DNA of 7,393 nucleotides from Roseateles sp. (lineage in GTDB: Bacteria; Pseudomonadota; Gammaproteobacteria; Burkholderiales; Burkholderiaceae), in assembly GCA_019232985.1 (NCBI GenBank), contig JAFAMW010000045.1:1-7393 (forward strand), given 5' to 3'. Positions 1-7,385 of the stretch are shown here, in pieces. A program made the position numbers and the translations under genes. The notes under the pieces were generated by a model that was given only the letters and a program-made list of their open reading frames with translations, did not search any database and was not told the origin of the DNA. Within the stretch, counting starts at the first letter, position 1. Each line of letters begins with the position of its first letter.

Positions 1-201
1 GTGCGCCGTGTTGATCGTGATGCCGCGTGCCTTCTCTTCCGGCGCCGCGTCGATCTGGTCGTAGGCCTTCGCCTCGCCGCCGAACTTCGAGGCCAGCACC
101 GTCGCGATCGCTGCCGTCAGCGTCGTCTTGCCATGGTCCACGTGACCAATCGTGCCCACGTTCACGTGCGGCTTGGTACGTTCGAACTTACCCTTTGCCA
201 T
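1..201 (-). CDS. tuf: Elongation factor Tu, N-terminal part (cut by window edge)
   Basis: EF-Tu is the cytoplasmic GTPase that carries aminoacyl-tRNA to the ribosomal A site. The 67 visible codons start [20 protein letters not shown] and contain the complete P-loop GHVDHGKT (residues 19-26). They continue to the switch I sequence [12 protein letters not shown], where the window stops mid-gene. The remaining roughly 330 residues lie left of base 1. The ATG at 199-201 is preceded on the minus strand by TGGAG (209-213) with 7-nt spacing, which fixes the start. The gene is last in the str operon, 122 nt after fusA. Many proteobacteria carry a second, nearly identical tuf gene; this cannot be checked here. 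Identification is certain at family level. Confidence 0.98.
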   Translation of the reverse strand, partial: MAKGKFERTKPHVNVGTIGHVDHGKTTLTAAIATVLASKFGGEAKAYDQIDAAPEEKARGITINTAH

Positions 202-251
202 TTCAATTCTCCAAAAAAGAGCATCTCGCCAGTCTGTTGGTTTAGCGTTTC

Positions 252-300
252 CGCTGCGCGCCTTGACCCCCGGCGACTGGCAACCGGGGAGCGCGCAGCG
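252..300 (-). other. Strong hairpin in the fusA-tuf gap
   Basis: A perfect 10-bp inverted repeat (252-261 with 291-300, CGCTGCGCGC / GCGCGCAGCG) encloses a second 6-bp stem (268-273 with 284-289, CCCCGG / CCGGGG) and a 10-nt loop. On the transcribed minus strand it begins 23 nt after the fusA stop and ends 50 nt before the tuf start. No U-tract follows directly, so it is not a standard intrinsic terminator. RNA processing, a stability element or partial attenuation adjusting tuf output are possible roles. The pairing is seen directly; the function is inferred. Confidence 0.6.
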
Positions 301-323
301 AAGACGATCTCAGGATTGAGCGC

Positions 324-2426
<2,103 letters not shown>

Positions 2427-2449
2427 GAGTTCACTCCAAAAGGCAGGAA

Positions 2450-2480
2450 CCGCCTGCGGGTCGGTGAAAACCCGAGGCGG
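2450..2480 (-). other. Intergenic hairpin between rpsG and fusA
   Basis: An inverted repeat in the 69-nt rpsG-fusA gap: CCGCC (2450-2454) with GGCGG (2476-2480), and inside it CGGGT (2457-2461) with ACCCG (2470-2474). The internal loop is small and the terminal loop is 8 nt. It starts about 15 nt after the rpsG stop in the transcript and ends just before the fusA Shine-Dalgarno, with no U-tract. It could affect fusA initiation or mRNA stability. The pairing is visible; the role is unknown. Confidence 0.4.
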
Positions 2481-2495
2481 CGGAAACGAGTAAGT

Positions 2496-2966
2496 TTAGA
2501 AGCGGAAGTGCGAGAACGCCTTGTTCGCCTCGGCCATGCGGTGAACCTCGTCACGCTTCTTCATGGCACCGCCGCGGCCTTCCGAGGCCTCGAGCAGTTC
2601 GTTGGCGAGGCGCTGGGCCATCGACTTCTCACCGCGCTTGCGCGCAGATTCCTTCAGCCAGCGCATGGCGAGGGCCATCCGGCGGACGGGGCGAACTTCC
2701 ACGGGAACTTGGTAGTTCGCACCGCCGACACGGCGGGACTTCACTTCGACCATGGGCTTCACGTTGTTCAGGGCGGTCAGGAACACTTCGAGCGGATCCT
2801 TGCCGGCCTTCTTCTCGACCTGGTCGAGGGCGCCGTAGATGATGCGCTCGGCGACGGCCTTCTTGCCCGATTCCATGATGACGTTCATGAACTTGGACAG
2901 ATCGACGGAACCGAACTTCGGGTCCGGCAGGATCTCGCGCTTGGGTACTTCGCGACGACGTGGCAT
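2496..2966 (-). CDS. rpsG: 30S ribosomal protein S7
   Basis: S7 is a primary 16S rRNA-binding protein that nucleates assembly of the 30S head and borders the E site. The 156-aa product has the usual start [16 protein letters not shown] and the conserved [20 protein letters not shown] segment (about residues 26-45). The [17 protein letters not shown] beta-hairpin region follows (about 80-96), then a basic tail ending [15 protein letters not shown] (minus strand, about 2972-2980) precedes the ATG at 2964-2966. In E. coli, S7 represses its own operon by binding the S12-S7 intercistronic mRNA. The 173-nt gap upstream of this gene is where such a site would lie. Confidence 0.98.
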   Translation of the reverse strand: MPRRREVPKREILPDPKFGSVDLSKFMNVIMESGKKAVAERIIYGALDQVEKKAGKDPLEVFLTALNNVKPMVEVKSRRVGGANYQVPVEVRPVRRMALAMRWLKESARKRGEKSMAQRLANELLEASEGRGGAMKKRDEVHRMAEANKAFSHFRF

Positions 2967-3139
2967 GGGAATCTTCCTTTTAGCTTCAGTTGGCTTGGGT
3001 TTTCACCCTTGCCGATGGACGCCACCGAAATCTGGGGTCATCCAACTTACTCGGCCGCTGCGCCCGATCTTTCGGCACGCACGAACCGCAACAAAACATC
3101 TTGCCCGGGCCTTGCGGCCTTGGCATGACAGACTTTGAT
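2967..3139 (-). other. Long rpsL-rpsG intercistronic region, possible S7 autoregulatory site
   Basis: 173 nt separate the rpsL stop from the rpsG start; I recall about 96 nt in E. coli. Small complementary elements are visible on the transcript. GGGT-GAAA-ACCC forms a GNRA-capped stem (2997-3008), and GGCC-GCAA-GGCC is another (3108-3119). There is also a longer-range GCCGA/TCGGC pair extended by TGGA/TCCA within about 3010-3055. No ORF is supported and no convincing internal promoter was found. The S7-feedback role comes from the E. coli operon and is inferred here. Confidence 0.4.
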
Positions 3140-3514
3140 TTACTTCTTCGGACGCTTCGCGCCGTACTTGGAGCGCGACTGCTTGCGATCCTTGACGCCT
3201 TGCAGGTCGAGCGAACCGCGCACGATGTGGTAACGCACACCCGGCAGGTCCTTGACACGGCCGCCGCGCACGAGCACGACGCTGTGTTCCTGCAGGTTGT
3301 GGCCTTCACCGCCGATGTACGAGATCACCTCGAAACCGTTGGTCAGGCGCACCTTGGCGACCTTACGAAGCGCCGAGTTCGGCTTCTTCGGGGTCGTCGT
3401 GTAGACGCGGGTGCAAACGCCGCGGCGCTGCGGGCAGTTCTGCATCGCAGGCGACTTGGATTTCGTGACCTCGACCTCACGGCCGTGGCGCACGAGCTGG
3501 TTAATGGTTGGCAT
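3140..3514 (-). CDS. rpsL: 30S ribosomal protein S12
   Basis: S12 sits at the decoding centre and shapes translational accuracy. The 124-aa product carries the hallmark loop [14 protein letters not shown] (about residues 40-53) and [15 protein letters not shown] (about 82-96). Lys43 and Lys88, the main streptomycin-resistance positions (counting Met as 1), are both lysine, as in sensitive strains. Asp89, the usual RimO methylthiolation site, is present. The start ATG (3512-3514) has only a weak GGGAA Shine-Dalgarno at 3523-3527 on the minus strand. It is the first gene of the str operon, about 107 nt downstream of the predicted transcription start, and its start codon lies inside a short leader ORF (3501-3584). 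Confidence 0.98.
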   Translation of the reverse strand: MPTINQLVRHGREVEVTKSKSPAMQNCPQRRGVCTRVYTTTPKKPNSALRKVAKVRLTNGFEVISYIGGEGHNLQEHSVVLVRGGRVKDLPGVRYHIVRGSLDLQGVKDRKQSRSKYGAKRPKK

Positions 3515-3584
3515 GTAACTTGTTCCCGTTTGAAGTCACTGATCCCCTGCGTAAGCCCACCCGGAATCGGGCGAAAACAGCCAT
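3501..3584 (-). CDS. Possible 27-aa leader ORF overlapping the rpsL start
   Basis: In the str operon leader an ATG at 3582-3584 opens a 27-codon frame that begins [13 protein letters not shown], ends NKLHANH and stops with TAA at 3501-3503. Its end overlaps the first 14 nt of rpsL in another frame. The peptide is basic, with four Arg in its first 13 residues. There is no clear Shine-Dalgarno in front of its ATG, which argues against efficient translation. It could be a translational-coupling leader, or chance in a GC-rich leader; chance is at least as likely. Confidence 0.15.
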   Translation of the reverse strand: MAVFARFRVGLRRGSVTSNGNKLHANH

Positions 3585-3618
3585 GGCCAAGCGCGCAGGC
3601 GCAACTTGCCCCGCAGGA

Positions 3619-3692
3619 GAGCCGGCGATTGTAGACCAGGACCCGAGTTTTCCACAAGCGCGGGGCGGTTTGTGGGCTATGCTCGCCGGCTC
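3619..3692. repeat. 10-bp inverted repeat bracketing the str promoter
   Basis: GAGCCGGCGA at 3619-3628 is the exact reverse complement of TCGCCGGCTC at 3683-3692. One arm covers the predicted str transcription start and touches the -10. The other lies beyond the -35, next to the start of the divergent PIN gene. Each arm contains the self-palindromic core GCCGGC, so each could be a dimer site. The centres are 64 bp apart, about six helical turns. An operator pair is possible, but GCCGGC is common in GC-rich DNA. Confidence 0.35.
3628..3657 (-). promoter_or_regulatory. Predicted sigma70-type promoter of the str operon
   Basis: Read on the minus strand: TTGTGG (3652-3657), 18 nt, TACAAT (3628-3633). 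The -10 matches the consensus at 5 of 6 positions, and the -35 keeps TTG. Transcription would start near 3621, giving a leader of about 107 nt before rpsL. Its position in the divergent gap directly upstream of the first str gene supports the call. No transcript data are available here. Confidence 0.6.
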
Positions 3693-3695
3693 GCC

Positions 3696-4136
3696 ATGTC
3701 GGATCCAAGCCCCAAGATCGTCATCGACACCCAGGTCGTGATGGACTGGCTGGTGTTCGGCGACGCGCGCGTCGCCGCGCTCGCCGCGGCGATCGAAGCC
3801 GGCCGGATCGCCTGGATCGGCCGCACCCGGATGCTCGACGAGCTGCGCCACGTGCTCGGCCGCGGCGTCGCGGCGGCCTGGCAGCCCGACCTGCCCCGCA
3901 TCGAGGCGATGTTCGCGCGCCACTGCCGCATGATCGACGCCGTGCCCGCGCCGGCTGTGCGCCTCGTCTGCCGCGACCCCGACGACCAGCAATTCATCGA
4001 CCTCGCGCTCGCCGAGCGCGCGACCTGGCTGCTGTCGCGCGATCGGGCCGTGCTTGCGCTCCGTAAGCGAGCGCTCGCATTCAACTTGAAGATCGCGACA
4101 CCTGAGGCCTGGGCCACGAGCCTGACCGCTGCCTGA
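3696..4136 (+). CDS. PIN-domain protein, putative toxin-type ribonuclease (COG1569-like)
   Basis: PIN proteins are Mg2+-dependent ribonucleases, and many act as toxins of toxin-antitoxin pairs. The 146-aa product has the expected acidic set: Asp11 in IVIDTQVVMD, Glu49 in MLDELRHVL, Asp94/96/97 in the RDPDDQQF motif typical of this subfamily, and Asp116 in LLSRDRAVL. A full-length, probably active fold is therefore likely. The start is uncertain. ATG 3696 gives a normal PIN N-terminus but has no clear Shine-Dalgarno. GTG at 3672 would add eight residues (VGYARRLA) and has GGGG at 3662-3665 in front of it. No antitoxin-like ORF is adjacent: the str operon is on one side and a permease on the other. 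It may be an orphan toxin or a housekeeping RNase; its target is unknown. Confidence 0.85.
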   Translation: MSDPSPKIVIDTQVVMDWLVFGDARVAALAAAIEAGRIAWIGRTRMLDELRHVLGRGVAAAWQPDLPRIEAMFARHCRMIDAVPAPAVRLVCRDPDDQQFIDLALAERATWLLSRDRAVLALRKRALAFNLKIATPEAWATSLTAA

Positions 4137-4219
4137 GCGGGTGGCGGGAAAGCGCCGAGGCCCGCGGGGTCCGGCCTTGGCTACAGTCGCGCTTTTCCGA
4201 CAGCAGGATCCGGACCAGA

Positions 4220-5704
4220 ATGACGAAGAACGAAACGAGCGGCGGCGACCACCTGCAGCGCAGCATCGGCGCGCGCCAGCTCGGCATGATCGCGCTCGGC
4301 GGGGCGATCGGCACCGGCCTGTTCCTCGCGAGCGGCGGCGCGATCGCCCAGGCCGGCCCGGGCGGCGCGCTGCTCGCCTACGCCGTCATGGGGCTCGCGG
4401 TCTACTGCATGATGCAGTCGCTCGGCGAGATGGCGACGCAGCTGCCGATCGCCGGGTCGTTCGAGACCTACGCCGAGCGCTTCGTCGACTCCTCGCTCGG
4501 CTTCGCGCTGGGCTGGAACTACTGGTTCAGCTGGTCGATCACGCTCGCGGCCGAGCTCGTCGCGGGCTCGCTGATCGTGCGCTTCTGGTTCCCCGACAGC
4601 AACCCGAGCCTGTGGGCGATGGGCTTCCTGGCCCTGCTGATGGCGCTGAACCTGCTGTCCGTGAAGGCCTACGCCGAGGCCGAGTACTGGTTCGCGGGCA
4701 TCAAGGTCGCGACGGTGCTGATCTTCGTCGTCGTCGGCCTGCTGATGATCTTCGGCCTGATCGGCCATGGCGGCGCGGTCGGCTTCTCGAACTGGCACCT
4801 CGTCGACGCGGCGAGCGGGAAGTCCGCGCCCTTCGTCGGCGGCTTCACGGCGATGCTGCTCGTGTTCCTCGTCGCGGGCTTCTCGTTCCAGGGCACCGAG
4901 GCCGTCGGCCTCGCGGCGGCCGAGACCGCGGCGCCCGAGAAGAACGTGCCACGCGCGATCAACTCGGTGTTCTGGCGCATCCTGCTGTTCTATATCGGCG
5001 CGATCGCGATCATCGGCTTCCTGATCCCCTTCAGCGATCCGAACCTGCTGCGCAGCGGCGAGGACAGCATCGCCTACTCGCCGTTCACGATCGTGTTCCA
5101 GCACCTGCCCGGCGTCGGCGCCTGGGCCGCGAACGCGATGAACTTCGTGATCCTGTCGGCCGTGCTGTCGGCCGGCAATTCCTCGCTGTACGTGAGCTCG
5201 CGCATGCTCTACGCGATGGCGCACAGCGGCCGCGCGCCGGCGCTGTGCAAGCGCGTGAACCGCCGCGGCGTGCCGCTCTACGCGGTCTGGGCGACGGCGC
5301 TGATCGGCGCGCTCGCGTTCTTCGCAAGCACGGTCGGCGAGCAGAAGATCTACCAGCTGCTCTACAACGCCTCGGGCCTGACGGGCTTCATCATCTGGCT
5401 CGGCATCGCGATCTGCCACCTGCGCTTCCGCCGCGCCTGGGTCGCGCAGGGCCGGCGCGTCGAGGACCTGAAGTTCCGCGCGAAGTTCTACCCGCTCGGC
5501 CCCTGGGCCTCGCTCGTGCTGTTCGTGATCGTGCTGTTCGGGGCCAACGTCGGCGTATTCCAGGCGCCGGTGTTCAGCTGGTTCGACTTCGTCAGCAGCT
5601 ACATCCTGATCCCCATCGCGCTGCTGCTCTACCTCGGCCACAAGCTGCGCTACCGCACCCGGCTCGTGCCGCTCAAGGACTGCAGCTTCGACCCGAACGA
5701 CTGA
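4220..5704 (+). CDS. lysP: LysP-like amino-acid permease (APC superfamily, AAT family)
   Basis: An inner-membrane proton-coupled amino-acid importer, 494 aa (E. coli LysP, about 489). About 12 hydrophobic helices are visible, starting near residues 20-43, 48-68, 92-118, 132-150, 160-182, 206-225, 250-272, 300-322, 353-371, 381-399, 427-446 and 458-475. The helix 1 signature GGAIGTGLF (27-35) and the stretch QAGPGGALLAY (44-54) are typical of the family. From recalled E. coli LysP, the lysine-transport residues Glu222, Glu230 and Lys163 correspond to Glu227 (SFQGTE), Glu235 (LAAAE) and Lys162 (GIKVAT), with the same spacing between the two glutamates. Lysine is therefore the best substrate guess, though a broader basic amino-acid range is possible. 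AGGA (4205-4208) or GGA (4212-4214) could serve as Shine-Dalgarno. A weak -10-like TACAGT lies at 4182-4187 without a good -35. It starts 83 nt after the PIN gene. Confidence 0.9.
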   Translation: MTKNETSGGDHLQRSIGARQLGMIALGGAIGTGLFLASGGAIAQAGPGGALLAYAVMGLAVYCMMQSLGEMATQLPIAGSFETYAERFVDSSLGFALGWNYWFSWSITLAAELVAGSLIVRFWFPDSNPSLWAMGFLALLMALNLLSVKAYAEAEYWFAGIKVATVLIFVVVGLLMIFGLIGHGGAVGFSNWHLVDAASGKSAPFVGGFTAMLLVFLVAGFSFQGTEAVGLAAAETAAPEKNVPRAINSVFWRILLFYIGAIAIIGFLIPFSDPNLLRSGEDSIAYSPFTIVFQHLPGVGAWAANAMNFVILSAVLSAGNSSLYVSSRMLYAMAHSGRAPALCKRVNRRGVPLYAVWATALIGALAFFASTVGEQKIYQLLYNASGLTGFIIWLGIAICHLRFRRAWVAQGRRVEDLKFRAKFYPLGPWASLVLFVIVLFGANVGVFQAPVFSWFDFVSSYILIPIALLLYLGHKLRYRTRLVPLKDCSFDPND

Positions 5705-5719
5705 AGGGCCGCGCTCGCC

Positions 5720-5743
5720 GCGGTGCATGCTGCGGTGCACAAT
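5720..5743 (+). repeat. Short direct/inverted repeat in the lysP-ndh gap
   Basis: GCGGTGCA occurs twice with a 12-bp period (5720-5727 and 5732-5739). The same bases also give an inverted pair, GTGCA (5723-5727) with TGCAC (5736-5740), around an 8-nt loop. CACAAT (5738-5743) resembles a -10 box, but no matching -35 is present 17 nt upstream. This may be a regulatory site for ndh or chance; the evidence is only the repeats. Confidence 0.25.
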
Positions 5744-5784
5744 CGGTCTCGCGGTCGCCCGCCACGCGGCCACGGGGGATCCTG

Positions 5785-7077
5785 ATGCGTATCGTCATCG
5801 TCGGCGGCGGCGCCGGCGGCCTTGAACTCGCTTGCAAGCTCGGCCGGGCGCTCGGCCCCGAGCAGGTCTTTCTGGTCGACCACAAGCTGTTCCATATCTG
5901 GAAGCCGACGCTGCACGAGGTCGCGGCCGGCACGCTCGACTACCACCAGGAGGGCCTGTCCTACCTGATGCTGGCCCACGACAACCGCTTCAGCTTCGTC
6001 TACGGGCCGATGCTGGCACTCGACGCGGCCGCGCGCGAGGTCACGGTCGGCGAGACGCGCGACGACGACGGCGAGACCATCGTGCCCGAGCGCCGCCTGC
6101 CCTTCGACCGCCTCGTCATCGCGGTCGGCAGCACGGCCAACTACTTCGGCGTGCCGGGCGCGGCCGAGCACACGCTTGCGCTGAACGGCCCCGAGGACGC
6201 CGAGCGCTTCCGCCTGCGCATGCTCAAGCTGCTGACGGCGGCCGAGCTGCGCAAGGACCGCGACCCGGCGGCCGGCGTCGACATCGTGATCATCGGCGGC
6301 GGCGCGACCGGCGTCGAGCTCGCGGCCGAGCTGCGCGAGGCCAGCGCCGTGCACTCGCGCTACGGCTTCGCCCACCTCGACCCGCAGCGCGACGTGCGCA
6401 TCACGCTGCTCGAGGGCGCGCCGCGCATCCTTGCGCCGCTGCCCGAGAAGGTCTCGGTGTCGGCGACGCGCCTGCTCGCCGAGCGCCACGTGACGGTGCA
6501 CGCGAGCTGCCGCGTCGTGCGCATCGAGGCCGACGCGGTGTGCGACGCCGACGGCCGGCGCCACGCGGCGGACATCACGGTCTGGTCGGCCGGCATCAAG
6601 GCGCCCGCGCTGCTCGCGACCCTGGGCCTGCCCGTGAACCGCGGCGGCCAGCTCGAGGTCGACGGCCAGCTGCGCGTGAACGGCTGCGACGCGATCTACG
6701 CGCTTGGCGACTGCGCGGCCTGCGCGGGCGCCGACGGCCGCCTCGTGCCGCCGCGCGCCCAGGCCGCGCACCAGCAGGCCGACTATCTGTACGCGGCGCT
6801 GTGCGCGCTCGCCCGAGGCCAGCAGCCATCGACCGAGTCCTATCTCTACCGCGACCATGGCTCGCTCGTGTCGATCGGCACGCAGACGACGGTCGGCAGC
6901 CTGATGGGCAACCTGGTCAGCGCGTCGTGGTTCGTCGAGGGCCTGTTCGCGCGCCTGATGTACGTGAGCCTGCACCTGCTGCACCACCGCGCCGTGCTCG
7001 GCTCCCTGCGCACGGCGGTGCTCGCGCTCGCGCGCTTCCTCGTCAAGCGTGCTACCCCCCTAGTCAAGCTGCATTGA
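5785..7077 (+). CDS. ndh: Type II NADH:quinone oxidoreductase (NDH-2)
   Basis: A peripheral inner-membrane flavoprotein that passes electrons from NADH to quinone without pumping protons. The 430-aa product has two Rossmann folds: GGGAGGLELA at residues 7-16 (FAD) and GGGATGVELAAEL at 171-183 (NADH). A conserved flavin-contacting Asp309 lies in YALGDC. The AQAAHQ motif (325-330) matches the NDH-2 quinone-site pattern AQxAxQ. The C-terminal 60 residues (SWFVEGLFARLMYVSLHLLHH onward) form the expected amphipathic membrane-anchoring region. GGGGGA at 5774-5779, 5 nt before the ATG, fixes the start; the open frame extends far upstream, but that part overlaps the permease gene in another frame. 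It follows the permease by 80 nt on the same strand, so co-transcription is possible. A related sulfide:quinone-type oxidoreductase is less likely because the catalytic cysteine pattern is not evident. Confidence 0.93.
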   Translation: MRIVIVGGGAGGLELACKLGRALGPEQVFLVDHKLFHIWKPTLHEVAAGTLDYHQEGLSYLMLAHDNRFSFVYGPMLALDAAAREVTVGETRDDDGETIVPERRLPFDRLVIAVGSTANYFGVPGAAEHTLALNGPEDAERFRLRMLKLLTAAELRKDRDPAAGVDIVIIGGGATGVELAAELREASAVHSRYGFAHLDPQRDVRITLLEGAPRILAPLPEKVSVSATRLLAERHVTVHASCRVVRIEADAVCDADGRRHAADITVWSAGIKAPALLATLGLPVNRGGQLEVDGQLRVNGCDAIYALGDCAACAGADGRLVPPRAQAAHQQADYLYAALCALARGQQPSTESYLYRDHGSLVSIGTQTTVGSLMGNLVSASWFVEGLFARLMYVSLHLLHHRAVLGSLRTAVLALARFLVKRATPLVKLH

Positions 7078-7116
7078 CGCTGCCGTACTACATAGACCGA
7101 GCGCGCCGGGCTACAA

Positions 7117-7188
7117 CCGCCCGCCATTACTCCGTGTCCCCCGCCTTGCTGCGCAAGGCTCCTCCTTTACCTGCGTAATGACGGGCGG
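7117..7188. repeat. 14-nt inverted repeat (13/14) enclosing a 7-bp hairpin
   Basis: The arms at 7117-7130 (CCGCCCGCCATTAC) and 7175-7188 (GTAATGACGGGCGG) pair at 13 of 14 positions. The 44-nt spacer holds a second, perfect hairpin: GCCTTGC (7143-7149), loop TGC, GCAAGGC (7153-7159), followed by TCCTCCTTT. The inner hairpin with its modest T-rich tail is the best candidate for an ndh transcription terminator, though a weak one. The outer arms are not explained by a terminator. Confidence 0.5.
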
Positions 7189-7203
7189 CTGCATCCCGGC
7201 TCT

Positions 7204-7288
7204 CCACCGGACGGGCTCGCCCCGAATCAATACGGGTCGAATGGCACTAGCGGCGGGGGAGCGAGCCCGGACACATTGAGTCCGGTGG
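7204..7288. repeat. Split-arm long inverted repeat
   Basis: The left arm CCACCGGACGGGCTCGC (7204-7220) pairs in two blocks. Bases 7212-7220 match GCGAGCCCG (7261-7269), and 7204-7211 match TCCGGTGG (7281-7288). An 11-nt segment (7270-7280) is extruded between the right-hand blocks. The stem can grow inward by CCC (7221-7223) with GGG (7257-7259) past a single bulged A. The second block overlaps the neighbouring hairpin (7272-7298), so the two structures exclude each other. Confidence 0.5.
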
Positions 7289-7298
7289 ACTCAATGTG
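7272..7298. repeat. Perfect 12-bp hairpin
   Basis: CACATTGAGTCC (7272-7283) and GGACTCAATGTG (7287-7298) are exact reverse complements around a GGT loop. The stem is richer in A/T than its surroundings. No T-run follows on either strand, so it does not look like an intrinsic terminator. Confidence 0.65.
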
Positions 7299-7308
7299 CC
7301 TGGCGAGC

Positions 7309-7329
7309 GCCAGGGCCACTGGCCCTGGC
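7309..7329. repeat. Perfect 9-bp GC-rich hairpin
   Basis: GCCAGGGCC (7309-7317) and GGCCCTGGC (7321-7329) are exact reverse complements around the loop ACT. It stands 10 nt from the preceding 12-bp hairpin and directly abuts the next pair of arms. Confidence 0.6.
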
Positions 7330-7370
7330 ACGGAGTAGGCGGCCTCGCCGTGCTCCTGCGCTCTCCGCAG
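7328..7370. repeat. Two further short hairpins
   Basis: GCACGG (7328-7333) pairs with CCGTGC (7348-7353). CTGCG (7356-7360) pairs with CGCAG (7366-7370) around CTCTC. Individually they are short, but they continue the run of adjacent stems that begins at 7117. Confidence 0.35.
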
Positions 7371-7385
7371 TACGAATGTACGAAG
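7370..7385. repeat. Tandem 8-bp direct repeat GTACGAAT/GTACGAAG
   Basis: GTACGAA occurs at 7370-7376 and again at 7378-7384, giving two head-to-tail 8-bp units with one difference. It lies just past the last hairpin and 9 nt before the window ends. Its function is unknown; a protein-binding iteron or a chance duplication are both possible. Confidence 0.35.

Noticed and set aside
209..240. T-run (six T on the minus strand) before tuf as an intrinsic terminator
   Set aside because: Only a 3-4 bp stem directly precedes it, and it lies next to the tuf Shine-Dalgarno. The strong hairpin is about 35 nt away, too far to work with this T-run.
2457..3008. The shared string GGTGAAAACCC near fusA (plus strand) and near rpsG (minus strand) as a repeat element
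   Set aside because: The two copies are only 11 nt, lie in opposite orientation and sit in different hairpin contexts. Coincidence is the simplest explanation.
3606..3695. An upstream TTG start extending the PIN protein by 30 residues
   Set aside because: It would place coding sequence across the str promoter, and the extra residues do not resemble a PIN N-terminus. ATG 3696, or possibly GTG 3672, is preferred.
4137..4219. A lysine riboswitch before the LysP-like gene
   Set aside because: The gap is only 83 nt, much shorter than the roughly 170-nt lysine aptamer, and none of its conserved elements is seen.
4181..5773. A 530-codon minus-strand frame opposite the permease
   Set aside because: Composition is Arg/Ala/Glu/His-rich as expected for an antisense shadow; the plus-strand permease explains the codon pattern.
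4141..5784. The long upstream extension of the NDH-2 frame (978 codons in all)
   Set aside because: The first 548 codons overlap the permease gene in another frame and are Arg-rich nonsense. The NDH-2 homology starts exactly at 5785 after a good Shine-Dalgarno.
5650..6987. A 445-codon minus-strand frame opposite ndh
   Set aside because: It is an antisense shadow of the certain NDH-2 gene, without recognisable motifs.
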